A stretch of 64,000 bases of DNA, from contig CAJNYU010000505.1 in assembly GCA_905331475.1 (NCBI GenBank), forward strand, positions 186,001 to 250,000, read 5' to 3'. The stretch comes from Rotaria socialis. Taxonomy: Eukaryota > Rotifera > Eurotatoria > Philodinida > Philodinidae. A program made the position numbers and the translations under genes. Of the stretch, positions 1 to 11,742 are shown in pieces (within the stretch, counting starts at the first letter, position 1; each line of letters begins with the position of its first letter). The notes under the pieces were generated by a model. That model had not been told where the DNA came from and did no database searches. It was given only the letters and a program-made list of their open reading frames with translations.

Positions 1-2036
1 CAATTAATGTTTTATCGACATAAAAGAAAAATTCAATTATACCAGACAGAATCTAAACGAAAATATTATTTTTGAAAAATATCTATCTTGATTAGCACTG
101 ATGAATTTTTATCAAGATATTGTTTACATTAATAAACTATTTTCATGAGTTGAATATTAATCGAATTACTGAGAGTAAAAATAATATTATGTTCAGTTTT
201 AATCCTATAAATAAACTCATCTACGATTTCATTTGACTTTAATATATTATGTATCATATGATAATTTTAACAAATTTTTAATGTTATTTCCAAATCGGCT
301 TGTTTTGACTGCTGGAATATTCAGTTAGAGTTACACAAAAATACATTTTGTTTCAATAAATATTTATACAGTGGATATGATTCGTATTTTATTCTTTTAT
401 TAAATAAATCAATACTATATCTTGAGGTTGCTTTTGATTGATACTCTATCGTATTGAAACATTCGTGTGTTCATTGGAAACACAACGAGAAGTCAAAAGA
501 AAAGAAGGAGCGTCGACGAAAATACAAAAACTAACATGAAGAAACATGGTGAATTAAATTGATAATATGGAAAAGAAAAATCAAGAAGAATAGGTGAAGT
601 CTTATGCCTACTCTAGATTAGTTAGTTTATTTGAATTCTGAATACTACTATCACCGCCATAAGCTATTATTCTACGACGCAATTAAAAAATTCCAGCAAA
701 ACTAACAGCAGCAGTACATGATGTTTAGCTTTAAATCTGTTCAGTTACTTCATCGAATCGAATTTATCAATAATGTCTTTGACCAATTTATCATTATTAT
801 ATTACCTTCATAAAAAAAAACATATCACTTGAAAAATATCAAGCAATCCTAGAAACTATCACTATATAGTATTTTATGTTTTCGGGAGAAATCGTTAGAC
901 AGAATTTTCGAGTGACTTTTCTTGAGTAAAGGAGAAAAGCGACATGAAAACAATCGATTGACTAGACTAAAATAGACGCATTGCTGCTTTATATTATCTT
1001 GCGAAGACTACTTGTTAATTTTGAAAATGGAACAGGAAAACCTATGAAAAATTGAACAGGTCAAATCAAAGAAACATCTTTACCATGTCTTCTTTTTTGA
1101 CAGAGTCTCACTACTTCACTGTGCATCATGATCTTTGAGCTTTTTTCCAAGCATTTTACTATAGACCTTACAAACGTGGTATCAACACGTCGTATCTTTG
1201 CTTGGAGTACTCCCTCCATAGGCATATTCATATATTTCATTCTCACAATATTATCATATTGAAAACAAAACGAACAATATTGCTATCAACAGTCATTTTT
1301 TCACAAACATATATCTATCAAACTGGACTTCGTAGCATTACAATAATGATGCAGAAATAAGTAGCATAGAAAGCGAATATTTACATAGATTCAAGATTAC
1401 GATAGAATGTTGAATAAGAGAAGAAAAATGTCGAAGTATATATATATATATATGTAGAATGGCCAGCAATTCATTAGAAATATAAAAATTAGTAGCTAGA
1501 CCTTTATGAATCGTTAACCAGTTAAGCCTAACTTCTATCTGTCTTGTCCAAAGGAAAAAAACTCAGCTCATTTAGTTGAAGAATCATGAAGATATACAAC
1601 TTTCTCTATACTTAGTGAATTTCTGAACATTCTATATATTAGATATGTAGTTACTTTTTTTTAATCTTCTATGATCTTCAGTAAAAAAAAACGTCTTCGT
1701 TAATGTGACGATGACAAAAGTAGCGCTGTGCTTTTATTCATGTTATTAACTCGTAAGAAAAGACAAACATCTATTTCGATGATTAATTCAGTAAACACGT
1801 ATATAAAAACGTAGCGATGAGTTCTTATCTGCTTCTTTTTTATTTCATATCTTACTGATTCAAGCTCATATACGTGTCTTCGTTTTTCTTCATTTTTACC
1901 CCATTAAAAACAATGGTAAGTAGAGAAATGGCCCACATACTTAGGACTTTGTGTTTTTTATATATTCATCGTTGTATTCAATATCCTACTTATATTCATT
2001 ATGTAGACAACAACTCCAACTGCACCTACATCGAAT
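1..2036. other. non-coding stretch, no gene recognised
   Basis: AT-rich sequence with no reading frame that resembles a known protein and no convincing exon. A short TA microsatellite lies near 1438-1453. The last few hundred bases must contain the promoter and 5' leader of the Rab gene that starts at 2037, but I see no specific element that I can name. Confidence 0.5.
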
Positions 2037-2971
2037 ATGGATCAGAAAAAAGAATACCTATTCAAAGTTCTTGTTATTGGCGAATTGGCTACCGGAAAAA
2101 CTGCGCTCGTCAAACGTTATGTTCATAACTTCTTCTCTGAACATTATCGAGCAACTGTAGAATATGAACACACTTTTTGTATCTAATTTAATAATTCTTT
2201 TCTTCTTCTTCATAGATTGGTGTTGATTTTGCATTAAAAATTGTCAAATACGATGATGATACCGTTATTCGGCTTCAACTCTGGGTATGACAGTTTTTCT
2301 TTCATGAACATAGGAAACTATTTTGCTTTCGCATTATTGTTTGATTTTCAATAGGATATTGCAGGTCAAGAACGTTTTGGTAACATGACTCGTGTTTATT
2401 ATAAAGAAGCGGTGGGTTGTTTTATTGTTTTCGATGTTACACGAGGGTCAACTTTTGAAGCAGTTACTAAATGGAAAACGGATTTGGATAATAAAGTTCA
2501 ATTGCCTGATGGAAATCCTGTACCCTGTGTATTACTTGCTAATAAGGTAGATTTTGAAGAGGATACGTTTTTTGGAAAGAATTTTCATTTTTTTTAATGT
2601 TCAGTGTGATTTGGCTAAAGAAGGTTTAGTCAATAACGCTCAACAGATGGACGAATTTTGTCGAGCAAAAGGATTTGCTAATTGGTTTGAAACATCAGCT
2701 AAAGAAAATATTAATATTGAAACTTCAGCTCGGTTTCTTATCAGTGAAGTAATCGTTGAATTTTTGTTTTTGGTTGGCATTAATTTTTAGCTTTCCATGT
2801 TTTTTTTTAAAGATCATGAAACATACTGAACAATTACAACCACGTTCACCAGGCAGTTATGGACGCAGTGATACACTTAACATACCAGGTAAACCAGATG
2901 AAAAACCGAAAAATGAGCGCACATGTTGTGGTGGTGGCAGTGGTAATGATTCTGGTGATAGCAAAAGTTAA
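2037..2971 (+). CDS. RAB32: Rab32/Rab38-family small GTPase
   Basis: Five exons: 2037-2156, 2216-2284, 2355-2546, 2605-2748, 2813-2971, giving 227 residues; all introns are 58-70 bp. Rab32/38 GTPases act in traffic to lysosome-related organelles and mitochondria-associated membranes and can anchor PKA (family knowledge). Visible motifs are the P-loop GELATGKT (residues 15-22), switch I with HYRATIGVDFALK, switch II WDIAGQERFGNMTRVYYKEA, the base-binding NKCD (created across the third intron) and ETSAK. IAGQE instead of the usual TAGQE is the hallmark of the Rab32 subfamily. The tail after about residue 180 is low complexity. It carries a CC pair, but 14 residues follow it, so the model lacks the usual C-terminal prenylation cysteines. 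A polyadenylation signal AATAAA follows at 3023-3028. The subfamily call is secure; the tail is the odd part. Confidence 0.95.
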
Positions 2972-5900
2972 CAGAGATATTTTATTGGTTTCTTTTTATT
3001 TTTGTATTGTATAACTTCGTAAAATAAAAGTTCTTCATTTATGAAAAAAAACTATGTTTGCTTGTCGTGAAATAACGAAACAAGACAATTCATTATTTTT
3101 ACAGTTTTCTTTTATATTTCCTATTTGCATTGTCTTTTATTGATTTGACCCAGTTCGCTTACTTAAGAAACAGATGAACAATCTATGCTTTTGTAAAACA
3201 TTACGTGACTGATGTTCTATTTCATGATGTTTAAAAAATGCTTTTTGTAGTTTGCGTTTAAAATATTCATTGAAAACTGACTGTTCGAATAGAGATATAA
3301 AATTGACTCTTGGAAAACATAATATTTAGCCAAGAAAAACAAATTTATTGTACAGCTCTTTTAGTGATAGCCACTGCAAAATGCACTACCTTAATCGTAT
3401 AAATAACTCTCAGAAATGTAGAATTCTAAAATTCATGTAATACATTTACTGGAACACGTCAGAAATGTTGATTAAGAACTTACAGTTCGACAATTTCAAG
3501 TCTACGTTTCCTAAGTAATTCTTTCTTATGTAAAAAGTACTAGTGTCATATGAACACAAATCTATAACGTAGAAAAAAATTGTATTATTTTGAGTTTTCA
3601 TTATTCACCAACTCTAATTCTAATGTTGATGACTTTTGTAGCGTTACATATATTTTCAAAGAAGATAGTGACAGCAAGTTTTAAAGCGCGATATTAGACC
3701 ACAAAGCCATGTTGTAGATAGGAACAAAAAGTAAGTTCAATGCATCACAGGCACACAACCTGTGCATCTCACCATGATGCGCATAACAAATAAGATAGTT
3801 CTTTGGAGTTCGACTCAAGAATATATTTAAACTTCATTTTTTTGCACTAATTAATTTGCGTTAACAAGCTGTTCAGGAATCAAACATGTTCTAGGCGAAA
3901 GATTGCTTAAATAAGCGAATGTTTTTCTTATTGTGAGACTTAAACAGAAGGAAAAAACATTAATCTAAAAATAGAAAATCAGTGAGAAGATATCTGAAAG
4001 AAACTGTAGTAGATCTGGCGAGCAGGCGAAATTCATTATCAATTCTTCTCCAGTGAATAATACAAAGACTAACAAAAATCACATAAAAACATTGATACAA
4101 TCGGGGCAGCAATTTTTCTTTTCGACTAGGGATGTAACAATACCATTAGGAGACACATAAAGATTGCCAATTTTCAGAATGAAAATTTACCAAAACCAAC
4201 CAATACTTTGCGTTAGTTATAACCAGCGAAGTTAGCTCTATCTGATAGGAGTATATAAAATGCCAATACCAACAGAAAAGATCCCCAGTATTGGTGAATA
4301 TTCGTGAACAACTCCTATCAGATAGAGCTAACTCAGCTGGTTATAACTAACGCAAAGTATTGGTTGGCATTGGTAGATTTTCATTCTGAAAATTGACAAT
4401 CTTTATGTGTCTCAAAATGGTACTGTTAGATCCCTATTTTCGACAGTAATTCATATCACTATACATTAATTATCTGATTCTATTTTTTTGTATGTCATAC
4501 GAAAATAGAATTTTAATGCTCAAAATTTCAGTAGAAAACTACTCCGATGAACTCTTCTACTTAATTTATGGATATGATCATCAACTAATAAATAGCAGAA
4601 ATTCGTGGTTTTTTCCTCATTATACCTGCAACGTTCGATTTTTATCATTTGAAATATATAGCTACGCTTATATTCCGTAAACCATATGGAATATAGAAGA
4701 AATCTTTTTATGCTCAGTTGGGGGTATTCTTTGAGAATGAAATTATCAAGTCGTTTGAAGAAGAAAAAACATACGTATGGTTCATTCGACTCACAAAAAC
4801 AAAATACATAAGAACAATATATTTTTCTTCAGCGCTCTAATCATTCATCTTCAAGTTAAACGCCGTATCGTCAATAGATAAAGGTACTAATAATTATTTT
4901 AACTAGAATTCATTTTTAATCTAGATAATAATTATGATTTTCAAGAATCATATATTTATTTTGTTACTAACATTTCTTTCTTTACATAAGATATCTAAAG
5001 CACACGAATACGCTAAAACAGAAGATATATTTCAACTAAATATCTACTAGTAATGAATCTGCTCCTTATTTCTAAACCTAAATCTTAATCTCAATCTATA
5101 ATGAACTAAGTTACATGAAAAAGCTCATCGTAATTCATTGATACTTATGAACTTATTAGAAATACATATTAAATTTCTCGAATCAATTTTGTTTTGATCG
5201 TTTACTTACGAATGATTAAGTAACGACAATCTAGCAAAGTTCAAGCGATATTTTTTTAATGTGTGACTTTTTTTATCACCAAGTTCCAGATTAATTAAAT
5301 GTACAGTAGAGGTATAGAATCAATAGAAATAGAAATAGATAGATATATATATATATATATAAATAGTCTTTGTTAGTATAATAATTAATCAAAGATTGTT
5401 TTAGCAATTCAATAGATTTGTATCTATTGCAGCTAAATACTCTTTCGTCCTGTTTCGTATTCACTAATCTGTTATTGTCTACTTATTTGTTTCTGATAGC
5501 ACCGTGTGCAAGTGTTACATCGATCATATCCTGTTGTGCTGTGAGAATTAATTAATCAATTCATTATCGATGGCACTCTCATGAAGGAGAGGGCCCTTTC
5601 ACAAAATCGAAGATACATAGGCGATACACATTCTGATTGATTTCGACTTTTTTAAATTAAACTAACTAAAGCCAGAAATAAACACACAAATAAATTAGCT
5701 TAAATATAAACACTAACAACAGAATCTTCTCTGCATAAATCAGTCATTTCGAAAGTGGAATCTTATGATCAGCTCATTGTTACGTATATATATATATAAT
5801 CATTTAAAGATATACAAATAAATAGATCAGTCTAATATTTCTATCATTGGTATCCAACTAATGTTTAATAATTGAATAGTAAAGAAAACATGAAAATATT

Positions 5901-5974
5901 AAGATATAGATATGCTATACATAAATGACTAGCCAAAAAACGAAACGCGGCGCTGCAATATTGAAATTGTTAGT
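2972..5974. other. intergenic stretch with one MITE
   Basis: About 3 kb between the Rab gene and the 3' end of the LIM-homeobox gene. It holds the Rab 3' end, the hAT-type MITE at 4127-4436 and a TA microsatellite near 5341-5360. I found no exon with conserved protein sequence. Short open frames (for example 4492-4680) have no recognisable homology and look accidental. Confidence 0.5.
4127..4436. mobile_element. hAT-type MITE (foldback), 310 bp
   Basis: The element begins TAGGGATGTAAC and ends with its near-complement. Its two arms (about 4127-4250 and 4312-4436) are roughly 90% complementary across about 120 bp, with a short unpaired middle, so the single strand could form one long hairpin. 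It is flanked on both sides by the identical 8-mer ttttcgac (4119-4126 and 4437-4444). An 8-bp target duplication is the signature of hAT transposases. It has no coding capacity and is non-autonomous. The perfect duplication suggests it is not ancient. Confidence 0.9.
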
Positions 5975-6938
5975 TTATAAATCGTCGCTATTGCTTAGCG
6001 ATGATAAATTTGTTCGAACTTCGTTTGATGATGTATTACTTCGACGATATTTTGCACGAGCATTTTGAAACCAAACTTGTAACACACGTTTTGGTAAGTT
6101 AGTTTTTTCCGATAGATCTTTTAAATCTTTGGCATCTAATCAGAAGTAAAAGTTCTATTATAAGTTATGAGAAAGCAAAAGAAATACAAACCTGGATTGT
6201 GATTTATATTGAAATATAATTTCATACAACGTATTTGATGATGCTTGAAGCTTGTTCGAAGACGTTTTTGTCTTGTGTAATGTGTTTTATTGTATGAATC
6301 ATCATCAATTTCAATGCAGTATGATGAGGAAAGCACTGCTGACGAAACTGTTAGAAAATTTTCTTCATTTTCTTGTTGACAACTTTTTGATCGATGTGTT
6401 TCATTTGGTGATGTATGATAACCTGAATCATCAAGAATTACATGCGAATCATGAGAGTCTTGGTCTAGAAAATGATCCAGACAATAAATTTGAGTATCTA
6501 TAAGACCATAATCATCGCCTTAAAAGAAACAAATTTTCATAGAAATAATTTTTCATGTTGAAAGAAAATTTTAACCTGGATGAAGACGACTATTACAAAT
6601 ATTACATGTAAAACAGTTCAAATGAAAAATAAATCGTTTAGCACGCATTATTAATTCATCTTGTTGAATGATTTTATGACATCGTGTACAAGTAGAAGAA
6701 CAATTTTTTCTAGGAAATAAAGAATTTTTTGTAGTAGAAAAAAAAGAACAATAAAAAAAACATACTTCATATAATGATTTTTACAAAAAACTTGTCCTAA
6801 TCTGGCGAAACATGATGATTCGTGTTCAAGTAACATTCCACAATCGATACATTTTAAGCATGATGCATGCCAACTGTGATCAACAATCATTAAATAATAG
6901 GGCTCATCAATTAAAGAATGACACCCATAGCAAAGCAT
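5975..6938 (-). CDS. LHX2/9: LIM-homeodomain transcription factor, Lhx2/Lhx9 (apterous) class
   Basis: Four exons on the minus strand: 6766-6938, 6576-6709, 6192-6518, 5975-6135 (264 residues), with introns of 56-57 bp. Two LIM zinc-binding domains come first. LIM1 starts at CYGC and ends FCKNH. LIM2 starts at CTRCHKII and runs through HLNCFTCNIC to YCLDHF. An acidic Ser-rich linker follows, then a full 60-residue homeodomain whose third helix reads VLQVWFQNARAKYRR. The run DAKDL plus this helix is typical of Lhx2/9/apterous, which in other animals patterns nervous system, eye or appendage; LIM domains bind the Ldb/Chip cofactor. The protein is short: the model starts at the first Met right at LIM1 and has only a short tail after the homeodomain. 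A good acceptor (ending at 6945) lies just upstream of the Met, so a further 5' exon is possible. Confidence 0.93.
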
Positions 6939-8544
6939 TTTGTACTAGAAAGAAAAAATCAGCAAACGTAAATGAATGAATGTGTTGAAATGTTTCTTTT
7001 GTTTTTTCTTTATCGATAGTTGTGATTGTTGCCTCAGACACAACGCGTCTTGTCGAATGTCAAATAAGAAGACAATTGATAATGATCCTTGGACACCGGT
7101 TGCTATTTGACGTCAACTTTACTTCTATTTGAACACTATGATATTCTATCTTTTCCTTTACGACTGAGAGAGAGAGAAGGAAATGGCTTATCTATGAAAA
7201 ATAAGTGCGACAACATTTTTTCTTTCTTTATAAACGGAAAAAACAGTGGGGACACTGCTTATCTACATACATATAGCATGATCGTGTTATTTAACATCAA
7301 ATAAACAAGACCAATTCGAAGTTATGGATCATATTTTAATTTGTTCTCTTTAATATTATTTTGAAAATTCTCAGATGTATTTGAAAATGTTGACTTCAGT
7401 TTTTTTTTCTCTCTATATCATTATAAGCGCATTTCATGAATGCGTTGACGATTGAGAAATTTAGTAGCTATTTATTTATCAGCAACTAGCTAATTATAAA
7501 CATATATATGTACTAATATTCAATTTTATAATGCATAAAGAAACAAGTAGAAGAAAATTTTGTCATTGGTGATTTGTTTTTGGACAATCAAAAAGAATTT
7601 CTGGCATTCCGAAACGAGAAAAAAAAGCAAGTAACTCTTACTGGCTATAATTCTGTTTTTCTTTGACTGTATGTTTGTATAATACTCCTATGGAAATTTT
7701 TAACCAACGTATGCTTTCAAATAAATGACTAGGAACCAATTTGATTACTTTTCTCTCAGTTAAACATCGGGAAATAACACGATATAGTAAATTGTTATTT
7801 TTAGAATATTTAATTTAAATTACAATATTAAATCATTGAAGTTTTATGACATTTTGGATACTCGCATTACAACAAGTTATCTTCGCTAATTTATTACTTC
7901 TACAATGACATTCATGACTTAACAATTAAAGCTTTCTAAGCCTTCGACTTTCTCTCATAGTCTTGAAAAGCAATTGACATTACGCCCTAGTTACACCTAA
8001 AAATGCAGTCAATTAACACATCAATGGTGAGCTATGAAAGAATGAGCAATTGTGGTGAATGAAAACAATGTTTATTAACAAAAAAAAACGACTTATTCTT
8101 CATCATTAATCTCCTTAGAATCTTTCAAAATATCAATTTAACGATGAAAATAGTGAGTAAAAATTTCTCATCAATATCCAAATCCTTGCCTTGAATATGT
8201 TTTGTTTTTGCAAACATGAGCTTGTTATAATCTTGTATACATATTGTTTTTCTCGGTCATATTGTTTAGTTTTGCGCTCATTCGTTCGAAACTTGAAAAT
8301 AATCGCAATTTGGAATCGCAGAAAAATAGATCAATATGATTCTGTGTGCTTCCAAGTTTGATTACTGATGTTTTAATTGGCTCAACCGTCGATCGCAATT
8401 AAGACGTTACACAAGAATATGAGTCCGAAAAAATCAAATCAAATGAATCTTTCTGTTAAACTTGAAAGAGATGAACAAGCTAGTCAATCTTTTTATTATA
8501 ATTACATAGATAAAAATACATTTAAGAAAGAACGAAAAAGAACA
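6939..8544. other. intergenic stretch, no gene recognised
   Basis: About 1.6 kb between the 5' end of the LIM-homeobox gene and the stop codon of the nuclear receptor; both genes are on the minus strand. It should contain the LIM-homeobox promoter or a 5' exon and the receptor's 3' UTR. A plus-strand frame at 8377-8652 is open, but it overlaps the receptor's end and shows no homology I recognise. Confidence 0.45.
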
Positions 8545-11500
8545 TCATGTAAGATGAAGAAGCGATTTCATCAGTGGATTAATATATGTTGCATCCATTT
8601 CATTTTTAATATGTTGTTGAAAGTCTCTTGCAACTATTTGAATCTTCAATAATTGCTCAATAATACGTGTCATTTTAATGACAGCTAATTCGAATGACGA
8701 TTGTTCCATTAAATATCGAAATAGTAAATCAGTATATTTCGACTGAGCATTGAAGATACATGTTCTATCATTTAGCAATTGTTCGTCATCGTCATCATTA
8801 GCTGATAAACCTTTTGAAAAAATCATAACAATCATTAGTAATTGAGTCATAATTGGATCTTTGTTAATTATACTATTAAGAGCATGAAATATAGACAATA
8901 CAACTCGATTGAATTGATAACCACAACAAAGAATAAAAAAGCTTTTAAAATATTCAGCAAATGCTTCATCTGCAAGTGAGATGGGACCAGCTGTATCGAT
9001 ATCATATGATAGTTCACGTACTGAATCAAAATTCGATGAATAACGTATCAAAAGAAGTAACGTTAAATTACATTTAACAAGTATCAAACGATCTCGTGCA
9101 TCAATTTGTTGAAATTCGGGTATTTCTCGAAGAAAATTGATCAATTTAATGGCAGTAAAATTGTTTACATCAATGATATTCTTGAAAGTAGTCACTCTAT
9201 CCGGTGATAATTCAAAAGAAAAAGCAGACGAAGCTGATGGCGTTGCTTGAGATGCAGAAAAATAAACATTTTGAATGTGTGATAAACATAACCAATCGTC
9301 ATTGGTAAGAAAACTTGATGATTGTGAAAGAATACTCTCAAACTAAAATATAAAATTTGCTCTTTAGATTTCGACAATATCAATTTAATTTCTGTCTTAC
9401 TAATAAATCAGCTCGAGCTGTTGCTTTCGATTCAATGATATTCTCACTTTTTACATTGTTATTCTTGTTAATTAATTCAGAACTTGATCGACGATTTTCT
9501 TCCAAACGTCTCTCTTTTATTTGTTTTTTTTCTCGAGTTACAATAAAATCTTTACGCATACCTAAATATTTCAAATTCTATTTATTTTAAATGATCCATC
9601 AATATTTATTAAAAATAAGTAACGAAGAAGTTTTTCTTTCTTATTTTTAAATAAATCAATATTGTAAAGCTTGATCACAACTGTAGTCAAGATCCAAGTC
9701 CAGAAAAATCTTCACAAAAATCAAGTCACATGTCTAGCCAGACTTGTAAGCTAAGATGGAATCAATAAAAGCTGTTGATCTGCCTGTATCGTTTTCTATC
9801 ATTGACGAAAACTATAGATCGATATGTTTTCTTTCTCTGATAAAATAGAGTACGAGATATTTAAAATACAATTGTCAAAATGATGAAGCAGTATACTTTT
9901 TTCCAAGATCTATCGAGTATAGAATTCGTATTTTTTCTTCATTAAATAAATATTGCATGTACATATTGTTCAGAAAACCTAACAAACATAGGAGACAATA
10001 ACACATGATATTTTCTCTTGAATATTTGAAGAAACATGATTATATGAAGAAAATAAATCTTTTTGGAAGATACTTGTATGGATCAATTGAAAATCAACTT
10101 AGAAATATCTGAGATTGGAATATTTGGAAATCTATGATCGATCACAATTGTGAGTAGACATAGATATATTAAAATAGAAAACAAATTATGTGGCTATAGC
10201 ACAGTATCAAAGTGTTCCTCAAATTGAAAGAACTTTGATGTTCACATACGATCTAGTAATTATTCAGTTTTTTATTTAGTTTTCATTCTTAATTCATTGA
10301 AATTAAGAGCATCCAATATGATTAAAAGCAACCATATTTCATAATTACTTAGAAATTTTAGATTCCTTCAATCTTAATATGACAAATACTTGATATTAAT
10401 GATAATACGTATGTCCTAAATTAGGTTGAAACCGATATCGCAAAAAGTTCAGTACCTTCTTGTAAACATTTCAATAATCGACAACGTTGACATTTATGTT
10501 TGATATCATATTGAATATTACATCGAATTTCAAGGACATTATCATCGGAGTTAATACATTTCGTTTTTTCCTAAAATAATATTTTACATATATATATTGG
10601 AGGAAAAGTCAGAATCTGCTCAGAGTCCGACTTTGCTCTGACAGAGTTAAAATTTTAGTTTTAGTCTGGTAAAAAATGGAATTTGAAATGTGCCTAGATA
10701 AAATTAGGAGTCAACCAGAGATAAACGCATACGATGACAATAAATGAAGTCTGTATAGAATAGCTATTTTTATTCAACAATATATTTCTTTCATTTTCAC
10801 ACACAGATCATACTTCAAAATACTTTAATCTATTAGCCTATATTTGTACAATTACCTGGTTTCAAATGAGATTTTGTCGAACGAAAAGCTGCCTTTATTT
10901 TACATGAATTGTTTATTAGCTCAATTGAATTTACAGTCACAAGTGCGATCGCCGGTTGATCCATCTACATAAAGCTTATGTTCTTCAATAAATGTTTTCT
11001 TTTCATTTCACGATACTATTACTAAAAGACGTAATTGCATGAATTTATCCCGAGTCACATCCGAACTCCCTCCAAGCAAGTTTCGAATTGCAATCTTGCC
11101 CGATAAAACAGTAATTCATAACAGAATTCTACTTTTCTCCTGACAAAATCGGACTTTGATGGTTTTCCAATTTTTTCCTCAACATATAAATATCAGTTAT
11201 CGAAGCTATTGAGAAAGTTAAAAACTATTTACTATCGGTTGTAATGCATTACGACGAAAAAAAGCTAAATAAAAAAAGAATTCATTTTAGTCTTGAAAAA
11301 TTTAAATGAAAAACCTTTGCAAGATTCACATGAAATCTGTTCGAAATTGAAGCCGGTGGCTTGACCACCGCAAATAACACATGTCAAATCAGCTTTCCGC
11401 TTCTTTGAATTTGTAGTTTTATAACTATCGACTGGTATTTCTTGTTCCTCAAAAAAATGAAAAAAAAAAGAAATTGTTATGATTAACAGTCGTGTTTAAA

Positions 11501-11742
11501 TAAACTCCTACAGCTGAAGAAAAAGGCCCAATATTATTTATATTATTAATTTGGCATTCACCCATTCTATTCGTATTATTTAATGCGACAATAAAATTTT
11601 CAATAGTGGTTGAATTCAAGCATGAAAGAATATGACCATTATTACCATTATCAGCCGATGTGATAATTACAAGAGTTTTTGTACTTTTACTTCGTTCTTG
11701 TTCTTCATTGCTACGCAATTTTGTATCATTAATATTAGCCAT
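8545..11742 (-). CDS. nuclear receptor, HR96/DAF-12/VDR-like (NR1 type)
   Basis: Six exons, 5' to 3': 11512-11742, 11315-11447, 11233-11264, 10456-10570, 9401-9561, 8545-9342; 489 residues from the Met at 11742. The DNA-binding domain is spread over three introns. The first finger starts CVICGG and leads to the P-box ESCKAFFRR, as in HR96/DAF-12. The second finger ends KHKCQRCRLLKCLQEGM. It is followed by the C-terminal extension RKDFIVTREKKQIKERR, close to that of VDR/HR96. The ligand-binding domain fills the last exon and ends PLMKSLLHLT, a weak match to the AF-2 helix because the usual acidic residue is missing. Such receptors bind DNA as monomers or with RXR and sense lipophilic ligands (family knowledge). 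The first exon stays open upstream to an acceptor near 11820, so the true N-terminus may be longer. The exact orthologue is not certain. Confidence 0.88.
10598..11183. mobile_element. probable MITE inside a nuclear receptor intron
   Basis: The 662-bp intron that splits the DNA-binding domain is ten times the local norm. Most of it is bounded by complementary ends: the left edge reads TTGGAGGAAAAGTCAG and the right edge, reversed, GTTGAGGAAAAA. Further in, both ends carry related words (GAGTCCGACTTTG and AAAGTCCGATTTTG). The flanks are both AT repeats (acatatat / acatataa), so a target duplication cannot be proved. No coding capacity was seen. Family unknown. Confidence 0.4.

Noticed and set aside
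6252-6503. Plus-strand open frame
   Set aside because: Antisense shadow of the LIM-homeobox linker exon.
8377-8652. Plus-strand open frame of 91 codons rich in Lys and Ser
   Set aside because: It overlaps the end of the nuclear receptor on the other strand, matches nothing I know and has no supporting exons. It could be a small exon, but the evidence is too thin.
10850-10970. Open minus-strand stretch inside the long nuclear receptor intron
   Set aside because: Including it would break the continuous zinc-finger reading between 11233 and 10570; it lies inside the probable MITE.
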